Shown: positions 53,936-62,687 of the stretch, one piece after another
Layout: each line of letters opens with the position of its first letter
How positions within the stretch are numbered: position 1 is the stretch's first letter
Origin: Stutzerimonas stutzeri
GTDB taxonomy: Bacteria; Pseudomonadota; Gammaproteobacteria; Pseudomonadales; Pseudomonadaceae
Assembly (NCBI RefSeq): GCF_038561965.1
Contig: NZ_CP139348.1
Location: 3,782,001-3,846,000, forward strand
DNA length: 64,000 nucleotides
Direction of reading: 5' to 3'
Notes under the pieces: model-generated
What the model saw: the letters and a program-made list of their open reading frames with translations, nothing else
Databases searched by the model: none
What the model was told of the DNA's origin: nothing
Position numbers and translations under genes: made by a program

Positions 53936-54502
53936 TTAGTTCGTCGTTGCCGGCACCAGCATGGCGTCGGCTACTTCGCGGCGCTTGCCGCGGCCGGCGA
54001 GACGTTCCACCAGGGTCAGGGCGAATTCCAAAGCGGTTGCCGGGCCCTGGCTGGTGATGCAGTTGCCGTCCACCACCACCGGCTGGTCGAGGAAATGCGT
54101 GCCGGTGAGGTTGTCGCTCATGCCCGGATAGCAGGTGACCTGACGGCCTTTGAGCACACCGTAAGGGTGCAGCGCCACCGCCGGCGCGGCGCAGATTGCC
54201 GCGTAGTCGAGTCCGGCGCGGGCCTGCTGGCGTACGCGCTCGGCCAATGGCTCCAGCTCGCCGAGGGTCTTCGCGCCAGGCATGCCACCGGGCAATACGA
54301 TCAGGTCGAAATCCTGCGCCAACACGTCGAGCAGCATCGCATCGGCGGTGATCCGCGTGCCGCGTGCGCAAGTCAGCATGCGCCGCTCTTCGGCACTGGC
54401 CACGAGCACTTCGAACTCGGCTCGCCGCAGCACGTCAATCAGGGTGACGGCCTCCAGGTCTTCGGAACCGTCGGCAATCGGAATAAGGACTCGTTTGCTC
54501 AT
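53936..54502 (-). CDS. DJ-1/PfpI family protein, YajL-like
   Basis: 188 residues. Nucleophilic Cys104 in AAICAAPAVAL and the acidic partner in IADGSEDLEAVT match DJ-1/YajL. It may be a chaperone or glyoxalase/deglycase; activity is disputed in the family. The start at 54502 (MSKRVLIPIADG) has AGGTG 8 bases upstream. Confidence 0.88.
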   Translation of the reverse strand: MSKRVLIPIADGSEDLEAVTLIDVLRRAEFEVLVASAEERRMLTCARGTRITADAMLLDVLAQDFDLIVLPGGMPGAKTLGELEPLAERVRQQARAGLDYAAICAAPAVALHPYGVLKGRQVTCYPGMSDNLTGTHFLDQPVVVDGNCITSQGPATALEFALTLVERLAGRGKRREVADAMLVPATTN

Positions 54503-54633
54503 GGCGTTCACCTGCTCAATGGAAATTCAACCGTGCTGCCGCCCAGTGTAAGATGCGCGGCTTTTGCGATGACACGCGAATCGCCCGCCAGAGGCGACAG
54601 CCCTCACACTGACCGGCACATAGAGGATCGACC

Positions 54634-55929
54634 ATGCTGGAAAAGCTATTTCAACTCAAGGCGCACAACACCACGCTGCGCACCGAGGTCCTGGCCGGTA
54701 TCACCACCTTCCTGACGATGGCCTACATCCTCTTCGTCAACCCGAGCATCCTCGCCGAAACCGGCATGGATCACGGCGCGGTGTTCGTTGCCACCTGCCT
54801 GGCCGCGGCCATCGGCTCGGCGATCATGGGCCTGGTCGCCAACTACCCCATCGCGCTGGCACCCGGCATGGGCCTGAACGCCTTCTTCACCTACACCGTG
54901 GTGCTGACCATGGGCTACACCTGGCAGACCGCGCTGGGCGCGGTTTTCCTCTCGGGTGCGATCTTCTTCCTGCTGTCGATTTTCAAGATCCGCGAGTGGA
55001 TCATCCACAGCATTCCGTTGGCCTTGCGCGCCGGTATTGCCGCGGGCATCGGCCTGTTCCTGGCGATCATCGCGCTGAAGAATGCCGGCATCGTCGTCGA
55101 CAACCCGGCCACCCTGGTTGGCCTCGGTGATCTGAGCGCCGGCGGCCCGCTGCTGGCCTGCCTGGGCTTCTTCCTGATCGCCGCGCTGGCGTACCGCCAG
55201 GTCACCGGAGCGGTGATGATCGGCATTCTGGTGGTCACAGGCCTGTCGATTCTGCTCGGCCTGTCGCAGCTCAACGGCGTGGTCTCGATGCCGCCATCGC
55301 TGGTGCCGACCTTCATGCAGCTGGACATCATGGGCGCGCTGGATATCGGCCTGATCAGCGTGATCTTCGCCTTTCTCTTCGTCGACCTGTTCGACACCTC
55401 CGGCACCCTGATCGGCGTGGCGCAGAAGGCCAACCTGCTGGACAAGGACGGCAGGATGCCGCGCCTGGGCCGCGCCCTGCTGGCTGACAGCACCGCAACC
55501 ATGGCCGGCGCCGCACTGGGCACCTCGACCACCACCAGCTACATCGAGTCCGCCGCAGGCACCGCCGCTGGTGGCCGCACCGGTCTGACCGCCTGCGTGG
55601 TCGCCCTGCTGTTTCTGCTCAGCCTGTTCTTCGCCCCGCTGGCCGGTGCCGTACCGGCCTATGCCACTGCACCCGCACTGCTGTTCGTTGCCGTACTGAT
55701 GATGAGCAGCCTGGCCAACATCGACTGGGACGACCTCACCGTTGCAGCGCCGGTGGTGGTTGCCGCGCTGGCCATGCCGCTGACCTTCTCCATCGCCAAC
55801 GGCATCGCCTTCGGCTTCATCGCCTGGACTGCGATCAAGCTGCTCGCCGGCCGCTGGCGCGAGCTGAGCCCGGCGATGTGGATACTCTCGGCGCTGTTCG
55901 TGGTCAAGCTGGGCTGGTTCGCCGGCTGA
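54634..55929 (+). CDS. NCS2-type purine (guanine/hypoxanthine or adenine) permease
   Basis: 431 residues, about 13 membrane segments. AzgA-like features: GITTFLTMAYILFVNPSIL, PGMGLNAFF, DLFDTSGTL and STTTSYIESAAG. Imports purine bases by proton symport; the exact base is uncertain. It has GAGGATC upstream. Confidence 0.9.
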   Translation: MLEKLFQLKAHNTTLRTEVLAGITTFLTMAYILFVNPSILAETGMDHGAVFVATCLAAAIGSAIMGLVANYPIALAPGMGLNAFFTYTVVLTMGYTWQTALGAVFLSGAIFFLLSIFKIREWIIHSIPLALRAGIAAGIGLFLAIIALKNAGIVVDNPATLVGLGDLSAGGPLLACLGFFLIAALAYRQVTGAVMIGILVVTGLSILLGLSQLNGVVSMPPSLVPTFMQLDIMGALDIGLISVIFAFLFVDLFDTSGTLIGVAQKANLLDKDGRMPRLGRALLADSTATMAGAALGTSTTTSYIESAAGTAAGGRTGLTACVVALLFLLSLFFAPLAGAVPAYATAPALLFVAVLMMSSLANIDWDDLTVAAPVVVAALAMPLTFSIANGIAFGFIAWTAIKLLAGRWRELSPAMWILSALFVVKLGWFAG

Positions 55930-55938
55930 TCGCAACGC

Positions 55939-56023
55939 AGGGTGGGATGGTGCTTTTCTCATCCACCTTCCGTGCGGCAACGGTGGATGGATGAAGCGTC
56001 AGCTGCGCCCCGATCCACCCTAC
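55939..56023. repeat. Repeat family C (GGTGGAT/ATCCACC) inverted pair
   Basis: Two related elements: AGGGTGGGATGG...CATCCACCTT (55939-55969) and CGGTGGATGGATGAAGCGTC...GATCCACC, CTAC (55981-56023). Dispersed intergenic hairpin repeats of pseudomonads look like this. Confidence 0.6.
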
Positions 56024-56047
56024 AAATACCGGTCCGCCACATGCGTT

Positions 56048-56102
56048 AATTCGCGGCAAGGCCGCCCCACGGAGCGAATTGCTGTGGGAGCGGCCGGCGC
56101 CG
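56048..56102. repeat. REP pair (REPIN-like), family B
   Basis: TTCGCGGCAAGGCCGCCCCAC and, inverted, TGTGGGAGCGGCCGGCGCCG are separated by about 12 bases, just upstream of trmA. The two arms are inverted copies of the GTGGGAGCGG REP. Confidence 0.75.
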
Positions 56103-56137
56103 TAAAGCTCCTCAAACCTCTGCACGAAGCCCCTGCC

Positions 56138-57226
56138 ATGCCGCTGCCCAAGATCGACCCCGCCCAATACGACGCCCAACTTGCCGAGAAAACCGCGCGG
56201 CTGGTGGAACTGCTGGCGCCGTTCGATGCACCGGCGCCGGAAGTCTTCGACTCGCCCCGTGAGCACTACCGCCTGCGTACCGAATTTCGCCTGTGGCGCG
56301 AAGAAGGCCAGCGCCACTACGCGATGTTCGAGCAAGGCGACAAGCACAAGGCGATCCTGATCGACGACTTCCCCATCGCCAGCCGCCGCATCAACGAGCT
56401 GATGCCGCAGTTGAAGGCCGCCTGGCAGGCGTCGGAAGTCATGAGCTTCAAGCTGTTCCAGGTGGAATTTCTTACCACCCTGGCCGGCGACGCGCTGATT
56501 ACCCTCGCCTACCACCGGCCACTGGACGAGGCCTGGCAGGCCGAAGCCGAGCAGCTTGCCGCCCGACTGGGTGTGAGCATCGTCGGCCGCTCCAAGGGCA
56601 AGCGCATCGTCATCGGTCGCGATTACGTTGAAGAAGCGCTGGTCGTAGCCGGGCGAACCTTCCGCTATCGCCAGCCGGAAGGCGCCTTCACCCAGCCCAA
56701 CGGCGAGGTCTGCCAGAAGATGCTGAACTGGGCCTTCGAAGCGCTCGGTGAGCGCGACGACGACCTGCTCGAACTCTACTGCGGCAACGGCAACTTCACC
56801 CTGCCACTGGCTACTCGCGTGCGCCGCGTGCTGGCCACCGAGATCAGCAAGACCTCGGTCAACGCCGCGCTCGCCAATATCGCCGACAACGGCATCGACA
56901 ACATCGCGCTGGTGCGCCTCTCCGCCGAGGAACTGACCCAGGCGCTGAACGAGGTACGGCCGTTCCGCCGCCTGGCCGACATCGACCTGAAGCGCTACGA
57001 CTTCGGCAGCGTCTTCGTCGACCCGCCGCGTGCCGGCATGGACCCGGACACCTGCGAGCTGACCCGCCGCTTCGAGCGCATCCTCTACATTTCCTGCAAC
57101 CCGGAAACCCTCGCGCAGAACATCGCCCAGCTGGCCGACACCCACCGCATCGAGCGCTGCGCGCTGTTCGACCAGTTTCCCTACACCCACCACATGGAAT
57201 CCGGGGTGCTGCTGGTTCGCAGGTAA
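56138..57226 (+). CDS. trmA: tRNA (uracil-5-)-methyltransferase
   Basis: 362 residues. Makes m5U54 in tRNA with SAM. LELYCGNGNFTLPL is the SAM site, DPPRAGMD the base-binding site, and Cys320 in ISCNPETL the nucleophile. The upstream in-frame Met at 55991 lies in repeats, so I use 56138 (MPLPKIDPAQYD), matching family length. Ribosome binding site weak. Confidence 0.95.
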   Translation: MPLPKIDPAQYDAQLAEKTARLVELLAPFDAPAPEVFDSPREHYRLRTEFRLWREEGQRHYAMFEQGDKHKAILIDDFPIASRRINELMPQLKAAWQASEVMSFKLFQVEFLTTLAGDALITLAYHRPLDEAWQAEAEQLAARLGVSIVGRSKGKRIVIGRDYVEEALVVAGRTFRYRQPEGAFTQPNGEVCQKMLNWAFEALGERDDDLLELYCGNGNFTLPLATRVRRVLATEISKTSVNAALANIADNGIDNIALVRLSAEELTQALNEVRPFRRLADIDLKRYDFGSVFVDPPRAGMDPDTCELTRRFERILYISCNPETLAQNIAQLADTHRIERCALFDQFPYTHHMESGVLLVRR

Positions 57227-57382
57227 CCGTCAGCGCCCTACCAGCGTTCATCACCGTAAACGCCGACGGGTTACAGAATTGCCGACGAGCTGATCTGGAG
57301 GCGATCCACGCCAACGACTCGTCGCAGCTGCAGGCCTTCGATCGCGATATCGTTGCGCAGCGCGACAAGCTGCTACAGGCCG

Positions 57383-59530
57383 CTAACCCTCACTGGCCTT
57401 GACCTGCCGACGCGGTGGCACCTTGGCCGGGTCGGCCGCGACGGTCACCGGCACGCTGTCGCGCTCACGATCGCCACCGGTGTCAGACAGCAGGCTGTCG
57501 GTGGCGGTTTGCAGATAGGCTTCGAGCTGGCTGCGCATGTCGGACTCGACTGTACCGATCTCGATGCGTTCGGCCTGTGGCTGTGCCCCGAGGCGATAGC
57601 TGTAGAGTTTCGGCTTGAGGCCCTTGGGCTGCACAAGAATCTTGTCGCCACGGATCATCGCCACCGTCTGGTCACTGCCCGAGGGTTTGATGATGCCGAA
57701 GCCCGGATCACCTGCATCGAGCGCCAGCAGGTCACGGCCCCAGCATTGGTGACGTACGGTGCCACCCAGGCGGCCGAGAATGGTCGGCACCATGTCTACC
57801 TGGGTGCCGGCCACGTCGCGGCGGCTGCCGAACTTCTCGGTGATGCCCGGCGCAATTAGCAGCATCGGTACGTGGAAGCGGAACAGATCCATCTCGGTCA
57901 GCTGTTCGCGCGCACCGAAGCCGTGGTCGCCGAGCACGACGAAAAGCGTCTCGTCGTACCAGGGCTGCTTACGTGCCTTTTCGAAGAACTGGCCCAGCGC
58001 CCAGTCGGAGTAACGCATGGCAGTGAGGTGTTGATCCATTGAGCCATGGCCCTGCACCGGCTCCACCGGTAGCTGTTCGGGCAGTGCATAAGGGGTGTGG
58101 TTGGACAGGGTCTGCAGCAGTGCGTAGAACGGCTCGCCGCTGTTCAGCTGGTTCAGCTCGACCACAGCCCGATCGAACATGTCCTGATCGGAGACGCCCC
58201 AGGTCGGATCGGCCACCACCGGGTCGACATAGTCGTTGCGCCCAACGAAGCGGGTCATGCCCTGGTTGCCGAAGAACCCGGCCTGGTTGTCCCAGGCGAA
58301 GTCGCCGTTATAGACATACAGGTCATTGAACGCGCGCTTGCCGAGCAGCTGCGGCAGGCCGGAGAAACGGTGCCCGCCCTCGGGCGACTGCATCAGGTAT
58401 TCGAAGCCCGGCAGGTTGGGAAAGCAGGCCATGCTGGCAAACATGCCCTGATGGGTATGGGTGCCATTGGCGAAAAACCGGCTGAACAGCAAGCCGTCCC
58501 TGGCCAGGCTATCGAAATACGGCGTGATGCCGTCACTGCTGCCCAGCGCACCGACGTAACGCCCGGCGAAGCTTTCCATGAGGATCACCACCACGTTACG
58601 CACCGGCAGCGTGCCGTCGGCCGAAGTTCTGTAATCCCGCCGCACCGCAGCCAGATCGGCATCGACCAGCTGGTCCTTGCCGGTCAGCAACAGCTTGCGG
58701 GTGATCGCGCGCGCCTGATCATCCGTCTGGGTAGCCTTCCAGACGTTTTCACGATGGCTCGAAAGCCGGTTCTTGGCTGCGTCATAGAGTGTCAGCGAGC
58801 CGTTCAGGCCGAGCTGGTTGGCAAACATCGAGTCGGTCGTAAAGGCATCGCCCCAACGAAGGGGCGGCCCCTGGCGCAGGGTGCCGCGCGCAGCGACCAC
58901 GGAAACCAGCACCAGCAGGAGCAGTACCGTCGCCCGGCTCGCCCAACCGGCGGTCGCGCGGTGGCCGGTGCCTTGCGACGTGGCGATGGCGGTCCGGGTC
59001 AGCCGCTCCAGTCGCACGAACAGGACGAACATCAGCAGACTCAGCACGCCCCAGGCTGCGAGCAGCTGCAACACCGGAAAACCGTGCCAGAGCATGCTCA
59101 TCACGGTGGTCGGGTCTTCTTGCAGATACTGGAAGACCAGGCTGTTGAGTCGCTGATGAAACTCGCGGTAGAAGTTCAGCTCCACCAGCCCGACCAGGAT
59201 CGCCAGACTGGCACAGCTGCCCAGCCAGTAGCTGAACGCCCGCCGCGCCGCCATCAAGCGCAGGCTGAGCGCCGCCAGCAGCAGCGGCAGCATGATGAAG
59301 ACTATCGCGCGCAGGTCGAACCGGGCGCCATTGACGAATGCCTCGAGCAGATCGGCGCTCGACGCCGAGCCGATCAACTCCTGATTGAACAACAACAGGC
59401 CCAGCCGCAGCAGGGCAAACATCGCCAGCAGGGCCAGCACAGCGGCGACAGTGAAACGTAGGTGTGCAGCCAGAACGGAGGAGCCGGGCAGCGGGCGCTC
59501 TCGACCGTGGCGTCGCAGAAACAAGGGCAT
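57383..59530 (-). CDS. LTA-synthase/sulfatase-family phosphoglycerol or phosphoethanolamine transferase
   Basis: 715 residues: five membrane segments in residues 1-210, then a periplasmic alkaline-phosphatase-like sulfatase domain with nucleophile Thr in NGTHTHQGMF, metal site VVVILMESFAG, and DHGFGAREQ. LtaS-like proteins transfer glycerol-phosphate from phosphatidylglycerol, releasing diacylglycerol; related ones modify glucans. The substrate here is unknown. It lies downstream of dgkA, 12 bases between. Confidence 0.88.
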   Translation of the reverse strand: MPLFLRRHGRERPLPGSSVLAAHLRFTVAAVLALLAMFALLRLGLLLFNQELIGSASSADLLEAFVNGARFDLRAIVFIMLPLLLAALSLRLMAARRAFSYWLGSCASLAILVGLVELNFYREFHQRLNSLVFQYLQEDPTTVMSMLWHGFPVLQLLAAWGVLSLLMFVLFVRLERLTRTAIATSQGTGHRATAGWASRATVLLLLVLVSVVAARGTLRQGPPLRWGDAFTTDSMFANQLGLNGSLTLYDAAKNRLSSHRENVWKATQTDDQARAITRKLLLTGKDQLVDADLAAVRRDYRTSADGTLPVRNVVVILMESFAGRYVGALGSSDGITPYFDSLARDGLLFSRFFANGTHTHQGMFASMACFPNLPGFEYLMQSPEGGHRFSGLPQLLGKRAFNDLYVYNGDFAWDNQAGFFGNQGMTRFVGRNDYVDPVVADPTWGVSDQDMFDRAVVELNQLNSGEPFYALLQTLSNHTPYALPEQLPVEPVQGHGSMDQHLTAMRYSDWALGQFFEKARKQPWYDETLFVVLGDHGFGAREQLTEMDLFRFHVPMLLIAPGITEKFGSRRDVAGTQVDMVPTILGRLGGTVRHQCWGRDLLALDAGDPGFGIIKPSGSDQTVAMIRGDKILVQPKGLKPKLYSYRLGAQPQAERIEIGTVESDMRSQLEAYLQTATDSLLSDTGGDRERDSVPVTVAADPAKVPPRRQVKASEG

Positions 59531-59542
59531 AGGTAGGTCCCT

Positions 59543-59941
59543 TCAGGGGATCAGGATTACCGCCCAGACCAGACCGATCAGGCAAAGCGCCAGCAATTGC
59601 GCGGCGCTGCCCATGTCCTTGGCCTGTTTGGATAGCGGATGCAGCTCGAACGAAATACGGTCGACCGTCGCCTCGATAGCCGAATTGAGCAGCTCGACGA
59701 TCAACGCGACAAACACCACGGCGACCAGCACGGCACGCTCGACACGGCTGACATCGAGCAGCAACGCCAGCGGAATCAGCAAGAGGCTCAGCCACACCAG
59801 CTGGCGGAAGGCCGCTTCGCCCGCATAAGCAGCCCGCAGGCCAGCCAGCGAGTAGCCGCAGGCATGCCAGATACGCGCCAGACCGCTACGGCCCTTGAGG
59901 GCAGCGCTATCGGTCACTATCCCGGTCGGCTCAGATGACAT
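59543..59941 (-). CDS. dgkA: Diacylglycerol kinase
   Basis: 132 residues, three membrane helices. ARIWHACGYSLAGLRAAYAGEAAFRQ, VELLNSAIEATVDR (the catalytic and Mg-binding Glu motif) and HPLSKQAKDMGSAA. It phosphorylates diacylglycerol at the inner membrane. The start at 59941 has GAGGTG and overlaps the upstream gene by 11 bases. It plausibly recycles DAG from the neighbouring LTA-synthase-like enzymes. Confidence 0.95.
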   Translation of the reverse strand: MSSEPTGIVTDSAALKGRSGLARIWHACGYSLAGLRAAYAGEAAFRQLVWLSLLLIPLALLLDVSRVERAVLVAVVFVALIVELLNSAIEATVDRISFELHPLSKQAKDMGSAAQLLALCLIGLVWAVILIP

Positions 59942-60650
59942 CGCAACGCACCTCATTGAATCGATAATGAGCGGCCATCAGCCGCTGCCAGTCCTGCTCG
60001 GACATCGCTTGCCCATGGCGCTTGAGCTGTCGCAGGTCGTGCCGTGCCGCAGCGCTGCGACGCAGCCGGCGGCGACTTTTTTCCAGGTCGAGCAGCGCGA
60101 CCTCGACCCAGGCCGTATCGCCTTCGCCATGAACGCTGAGGAAGATGTGCTTGGGGTAGCAGCAGCCATGCTGCCAACGCGCCTGGTGGATGCGCCCAAG
60201 GGTGATGCCCACGGCGTCGAGCATACGTTCCTGGACTGCACGGCCGTAGTACTCGGCCATGCCTTCGCCGTACCAATCCTCAAGGCTGACGAAGCCTTTC
60301 AGCTCCGCGGTCACCAGCAGCGCCTGCCACTGACCGGCCTGCTGTCGGGTGCCGCAGTAAACCAGTTCCGGCACCCGTACGCCAAGTTCGCCGATCGCCT
60401 GGAGCGCGTGACGCTCGCGCAGTGCAGTAGGTCGGCCGAACGGATGCAACAGCGTGCGGTACAAATGGCCGGTCTGGCGTTTGCAATACAACAGCGGCGG
60501 ATGCGTACCATGCAACCGTATGCGTTGCACGCCGCTTTCCCCATCTCGCCGCTGGTTGGGCTCTTCGACCCACTCACCCTGGGTATCCCACCAGCGCTGG
60601 AACGTGCTGGTGGACGCCTCGTGGGCTGGTAATACAAGTGATTGGCTCAT
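59931..60650 (-). CDS. inaA: LPS kinase-like InaA family protein
   Basis: 239 residues of the lipopolysaccharide kinase (Kdo/WaaP-like) family: YCKRQTGHLYRT, ERHALQAIGELGVRVPELV, GRIHQARWQHGCCYPKHIF (catalytic loop) and VALLDLEKSRRR (metal-binding). P. putida and P. aeruginosa have this gene (inaA; PA4378) after colRS and the methyltransferase gene. Start at 60650 with AGGGG. Confidence 0.88.
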   Translation of the reverse strand: MSQSLVLPAHEASTSTFQRWWDTQGEWVEEPNQRRDGESGVQRIRLHGTHPPLLYCKRQTGHLYRTLLHPFGRPTALRERHALQAIGELGVRVPELVYCGTRQQAGQWQALLVTAELKGFVSLEDWYGEGMAEYYGRAVQERMLDAVGITLGRIHQARWQHGCCYPKHIFLSVHGEGDTAWVEVALLDLEKSRRRLRRSAAARHDLRQLKRHGQAMSEQDWQRLMAAHYRFNEVRCDVI

Positions 60651-60652
60651 CC

Positions 60653-61330
60653 TCAACCCCTCTTGCGCAGCACGTACACGCGCCACATGGCGTAGCCCGG
60701 GAGGAAGTCATTGCGGTCGAGAATGTCGAAGCCGGCCTCGGCGAACTCGGCCTCGATGACCGGGCGGGCGACGACGAAGCGGTTCTGGTTGTCCTTGGCC
60801 GGCCGGCGGCGCTCCAGGCGTTTGCGCTTCCAGGCCTTGTAGTTGCCATCAACCCAGAGGGAGACGATCAGCGTGTCGCGGCTGACGCGATGGAACTCAC
60901 GCAGCATCGCCAGGCGGTGCGCCGGATCGGCGACGTGGTGCAGCAGACGCATGCAGAAGATGCTGTCCACCGCGTTGTCGCCCATGTCGATGGCGAAGGC
61001 CGAGGTCTGGAAGGTTTCCACCCGTTTGACTACATCCAGCGGCTGCGCCGCCTCGGCGATTGCCAGCATGTCAGCGGAGTTGTCCGCGGCAAAGATCATC
61101 CGGCTCGGGTGTTCGGCCAGCAGCGGCCAGAAACGTCCGGCACCACAGGGCAGATCAAGGACCAGATCGGGATCGCCGGCAGTCTTCAGCGCGCGACGAG
61201 CCATCTGCTCGTCACGCCAGTGCGAGAGGCGCCGGGCCAGCCCATCCTGGTGTTTATGCAAATATTCGTAAGCGTGCTGGCGGTCGTACTTGCGCGAGAA
61301 CTCCAGTTCGACAGGACTCGATGACGTCAT
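60653..61330 (-). CDS. Class I SAM-dependent methyltransferase downstream of ColRS
   Basis: 225 residues: LVLDLPCGAGRFWPLL (SAM site), AADNSADMLAIA, DSIFCMRLLHHV. It corresponds to the P. putida gene next to colS (orf222 type) and P. aeruginosa PA4379, reported to affect LPS. I use 61330; ATG 61339 is possible. Its upstream DNA holds the ColR box. It precedes the InaA-like gene by 2 bases. Confidence 0.88.
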   Translation of the reverse strand: MTSSSPVELEFSRKYDRQHAYEYLHKHQDGLARRLSHWRDEQMARRALKTAGDPDLVLDLPCGAGRFWPLLAEHPSRMIFAADNSADMLAIAEAAQPLDVVKRVETFQTSAFAIDMGDNAVDSIFCMRLLHHVADPAHRLAMLREFHRVSRDTLIVSLWVDGNYKAWKRKRLERRRPAKDNQNRFVVARPVIEAEFAEAGFDILDRNDFLPGYAMWRVYVLRKRG

Positions 61331-61400
61331 GGCAGGCATTCCAAATGGCTAACGAGACATCACGCTAGCGGGACGCGCATCAAGGCCCTGTCAAAACAAT

Positions 61401-61416
61401 GTGAAAAAAACGTCAA
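61401..61416 (-). promoter_or_regulatory. ColR-binding site candidate
   Basis: On the minus strand TTGACGTTTTTTTCAC agrees at all positions with the ColR consensus reported for P. putida, (T/C)(T/C)NA(C/G)NN(T/C)TTTTTCAC, as I recall it. It overlaps the colS stop codon and lies about 70 bases before the methyltransferase start. Confidence 0.75.
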
Positions 61417-62687
61417 ATGCCATCCCCGCTCAGGCGCACCTGGAAGCAACTGCCCTGCGGTGCGCGAGGGGTTACGCCCACTGCCCATCCCTGATGCGCG
61501 CAGATACGCTTGACCAGCGACAGCCCGAGCCCCAGCCCTTCGCCGCGGCTCTCGGCACCCCGTACGAATGACTGGAACATGCGCTCCTGCTGCTCTACCG
61601 GGATGCCCATGCCGGTATCTTCGACACAAAAACCGTCGCGTTCGAGGACCAGCCGCACCGAGCCGCTGTCGGTGTAATGCAGGGCATTGCGCAACAGGTT
61701 GGACATCACCGAGCCGAGCAGCGTGAGGTTGTACTCGCCGCCGTGATCGCCTTCGTTGACCACGCTGAACGCCAGCCCTTTCTCACGAAACAGCGGCGCC
61801 CAGCGCTCGGCCTGCTCCTGCGCCACGCTGCGCAGGCTGGCGGTGCCGGCAAAGGCGGTCTGTTCCGGTCGCGCCCGCGCCAGCATCAGGAACGTCTGCA
61901 CCAGCTCGTGCATTTCCTGGGCGGCACGCTCGATGCGTTGTGCCTGCGTGCGCGATTTTTCCGGTAGCTCGGTCTGACCGAGCAGTTCGCAGGCACCGAG
62001 AATGACCATCAGCGGGGTACGCAGCTCATGGCTGACGTCGCTGGTGAACAGCCGCTCGCGATCCAGGCTCTGGCGCAGCTGGCCTAGCGTGCTGTCGAAG
62101 GCCGCCGCCAGGTGGCCAACTTCGTCATCCGGGTACTGCAACGCCAGTGGCGGCGCCGCCGGGTGCAATTGATCACGATGGCGAACCTGCTGCGCCAGCC
62201 GGGACACCGGTGCCATGACTTTCTTGGCCATCAGCCAGCCAAGTGCCCAGGCGCCGACGATGCTCAGCAGGAATCCGGCCAGTACCACCATGAACAAGGC
62301 TTCCTCACGTGCCTCGAATTCATGCTGCTCCTCCACCAGCAGGTATTTGGCACCGTCCACTTCACGCTGATAGACGTAGTAGGCATCGTCGTTGCGGACC
62401 ACCTCGGTGAACCCATCGGCGAGTCCCCGAAAGGCCTCGGGTATCGGATAGCCGGGCAGGTTCGAGGCAAAGAAGCGGGTCGCGGCGTCGAGCCGCGGCG
62501 CATCCCCGTGCACCATGACGTCATTGAACACGCTATCCAGTTCGCGCCCCAGCTCCTGGGTCACCAGGTGCTCCTCGATGAAATGCACGACCGCGACGAT
62601 ACCGAGCGAAAACGTACCGCTGACCACCAGCGTCATCAGCGTGAAGGCAATGACGATGCGCCGGGCGAACGGTTGCTTAGCCAGCAT
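61413..62687 (-). CDS. colS: Sensor histidine kinase ColS
   Basis: 424 residues. TM1 about 12-34, periplasmic loop, TM2 about 131-153, HAMP, HisKA with His220 (DVSHELRTP), HATPase with NLLRNALHYT, DTGMGIP and GEGLGLGLSLVKRI. Periplasmic residues H35, E38 and the ExxE E125-A-R-E128 correspond to those reported to sense Fe3+/Zn2+ in P. putida ColS. It phosphorylates ColR. Start 62687 follows GGAG and overlaps colR by 11 bases. Confidence 0.9.
   Translation of the reverse strand: MLAKQPFARRIVIAFTLMTLVVSGTFSLGIVAVVHFIEEHLVTQELGRELDSVFNDVMVHGDAPRLDAATRFFASNLPGYPIPEAFRGLADGFTEVVRNDDAYYVYQREVDGAKYLLVEEQHEFEAREEALFMVVLAGFLLSIVGAWALGWLMAKKVMAPVSRLAQQVRHRDQLHPAAPPLALQYPDDEVGHLAAAFDSTLGQLRQSLDRERLFTSDVSHELRTPLMVILGACELLGQTELPEKSRTQAQRIERAAQEMHELVQTFLMLARARPEQTAFAGTASLRSVAQEQAERWAPLFREKGLAFSVVNEGDHGGEYNLTLLGSVMSNLLRNALHYTDSGSVRLVLERDGFCVEDTGMGIPVEQQERMFQSFVRGAESRGEGLGLGLSLVKRICAHQGWAVGVTPRAPQGSCFQVRLSGDGI

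Noticed and set aside
54646..55980. 444-codon minus-strand frame opposite the purine permease
   Set aside because: Extremely Gln/Gly/His/Arg-rich composition, the mirror of a hydrophobic membrane protein.
58097..59461. 454-codon plus-strand frame opposite the LTA-synthase-like gene
   Set aside because: Gln/Arg/His-rich shadow without family features.
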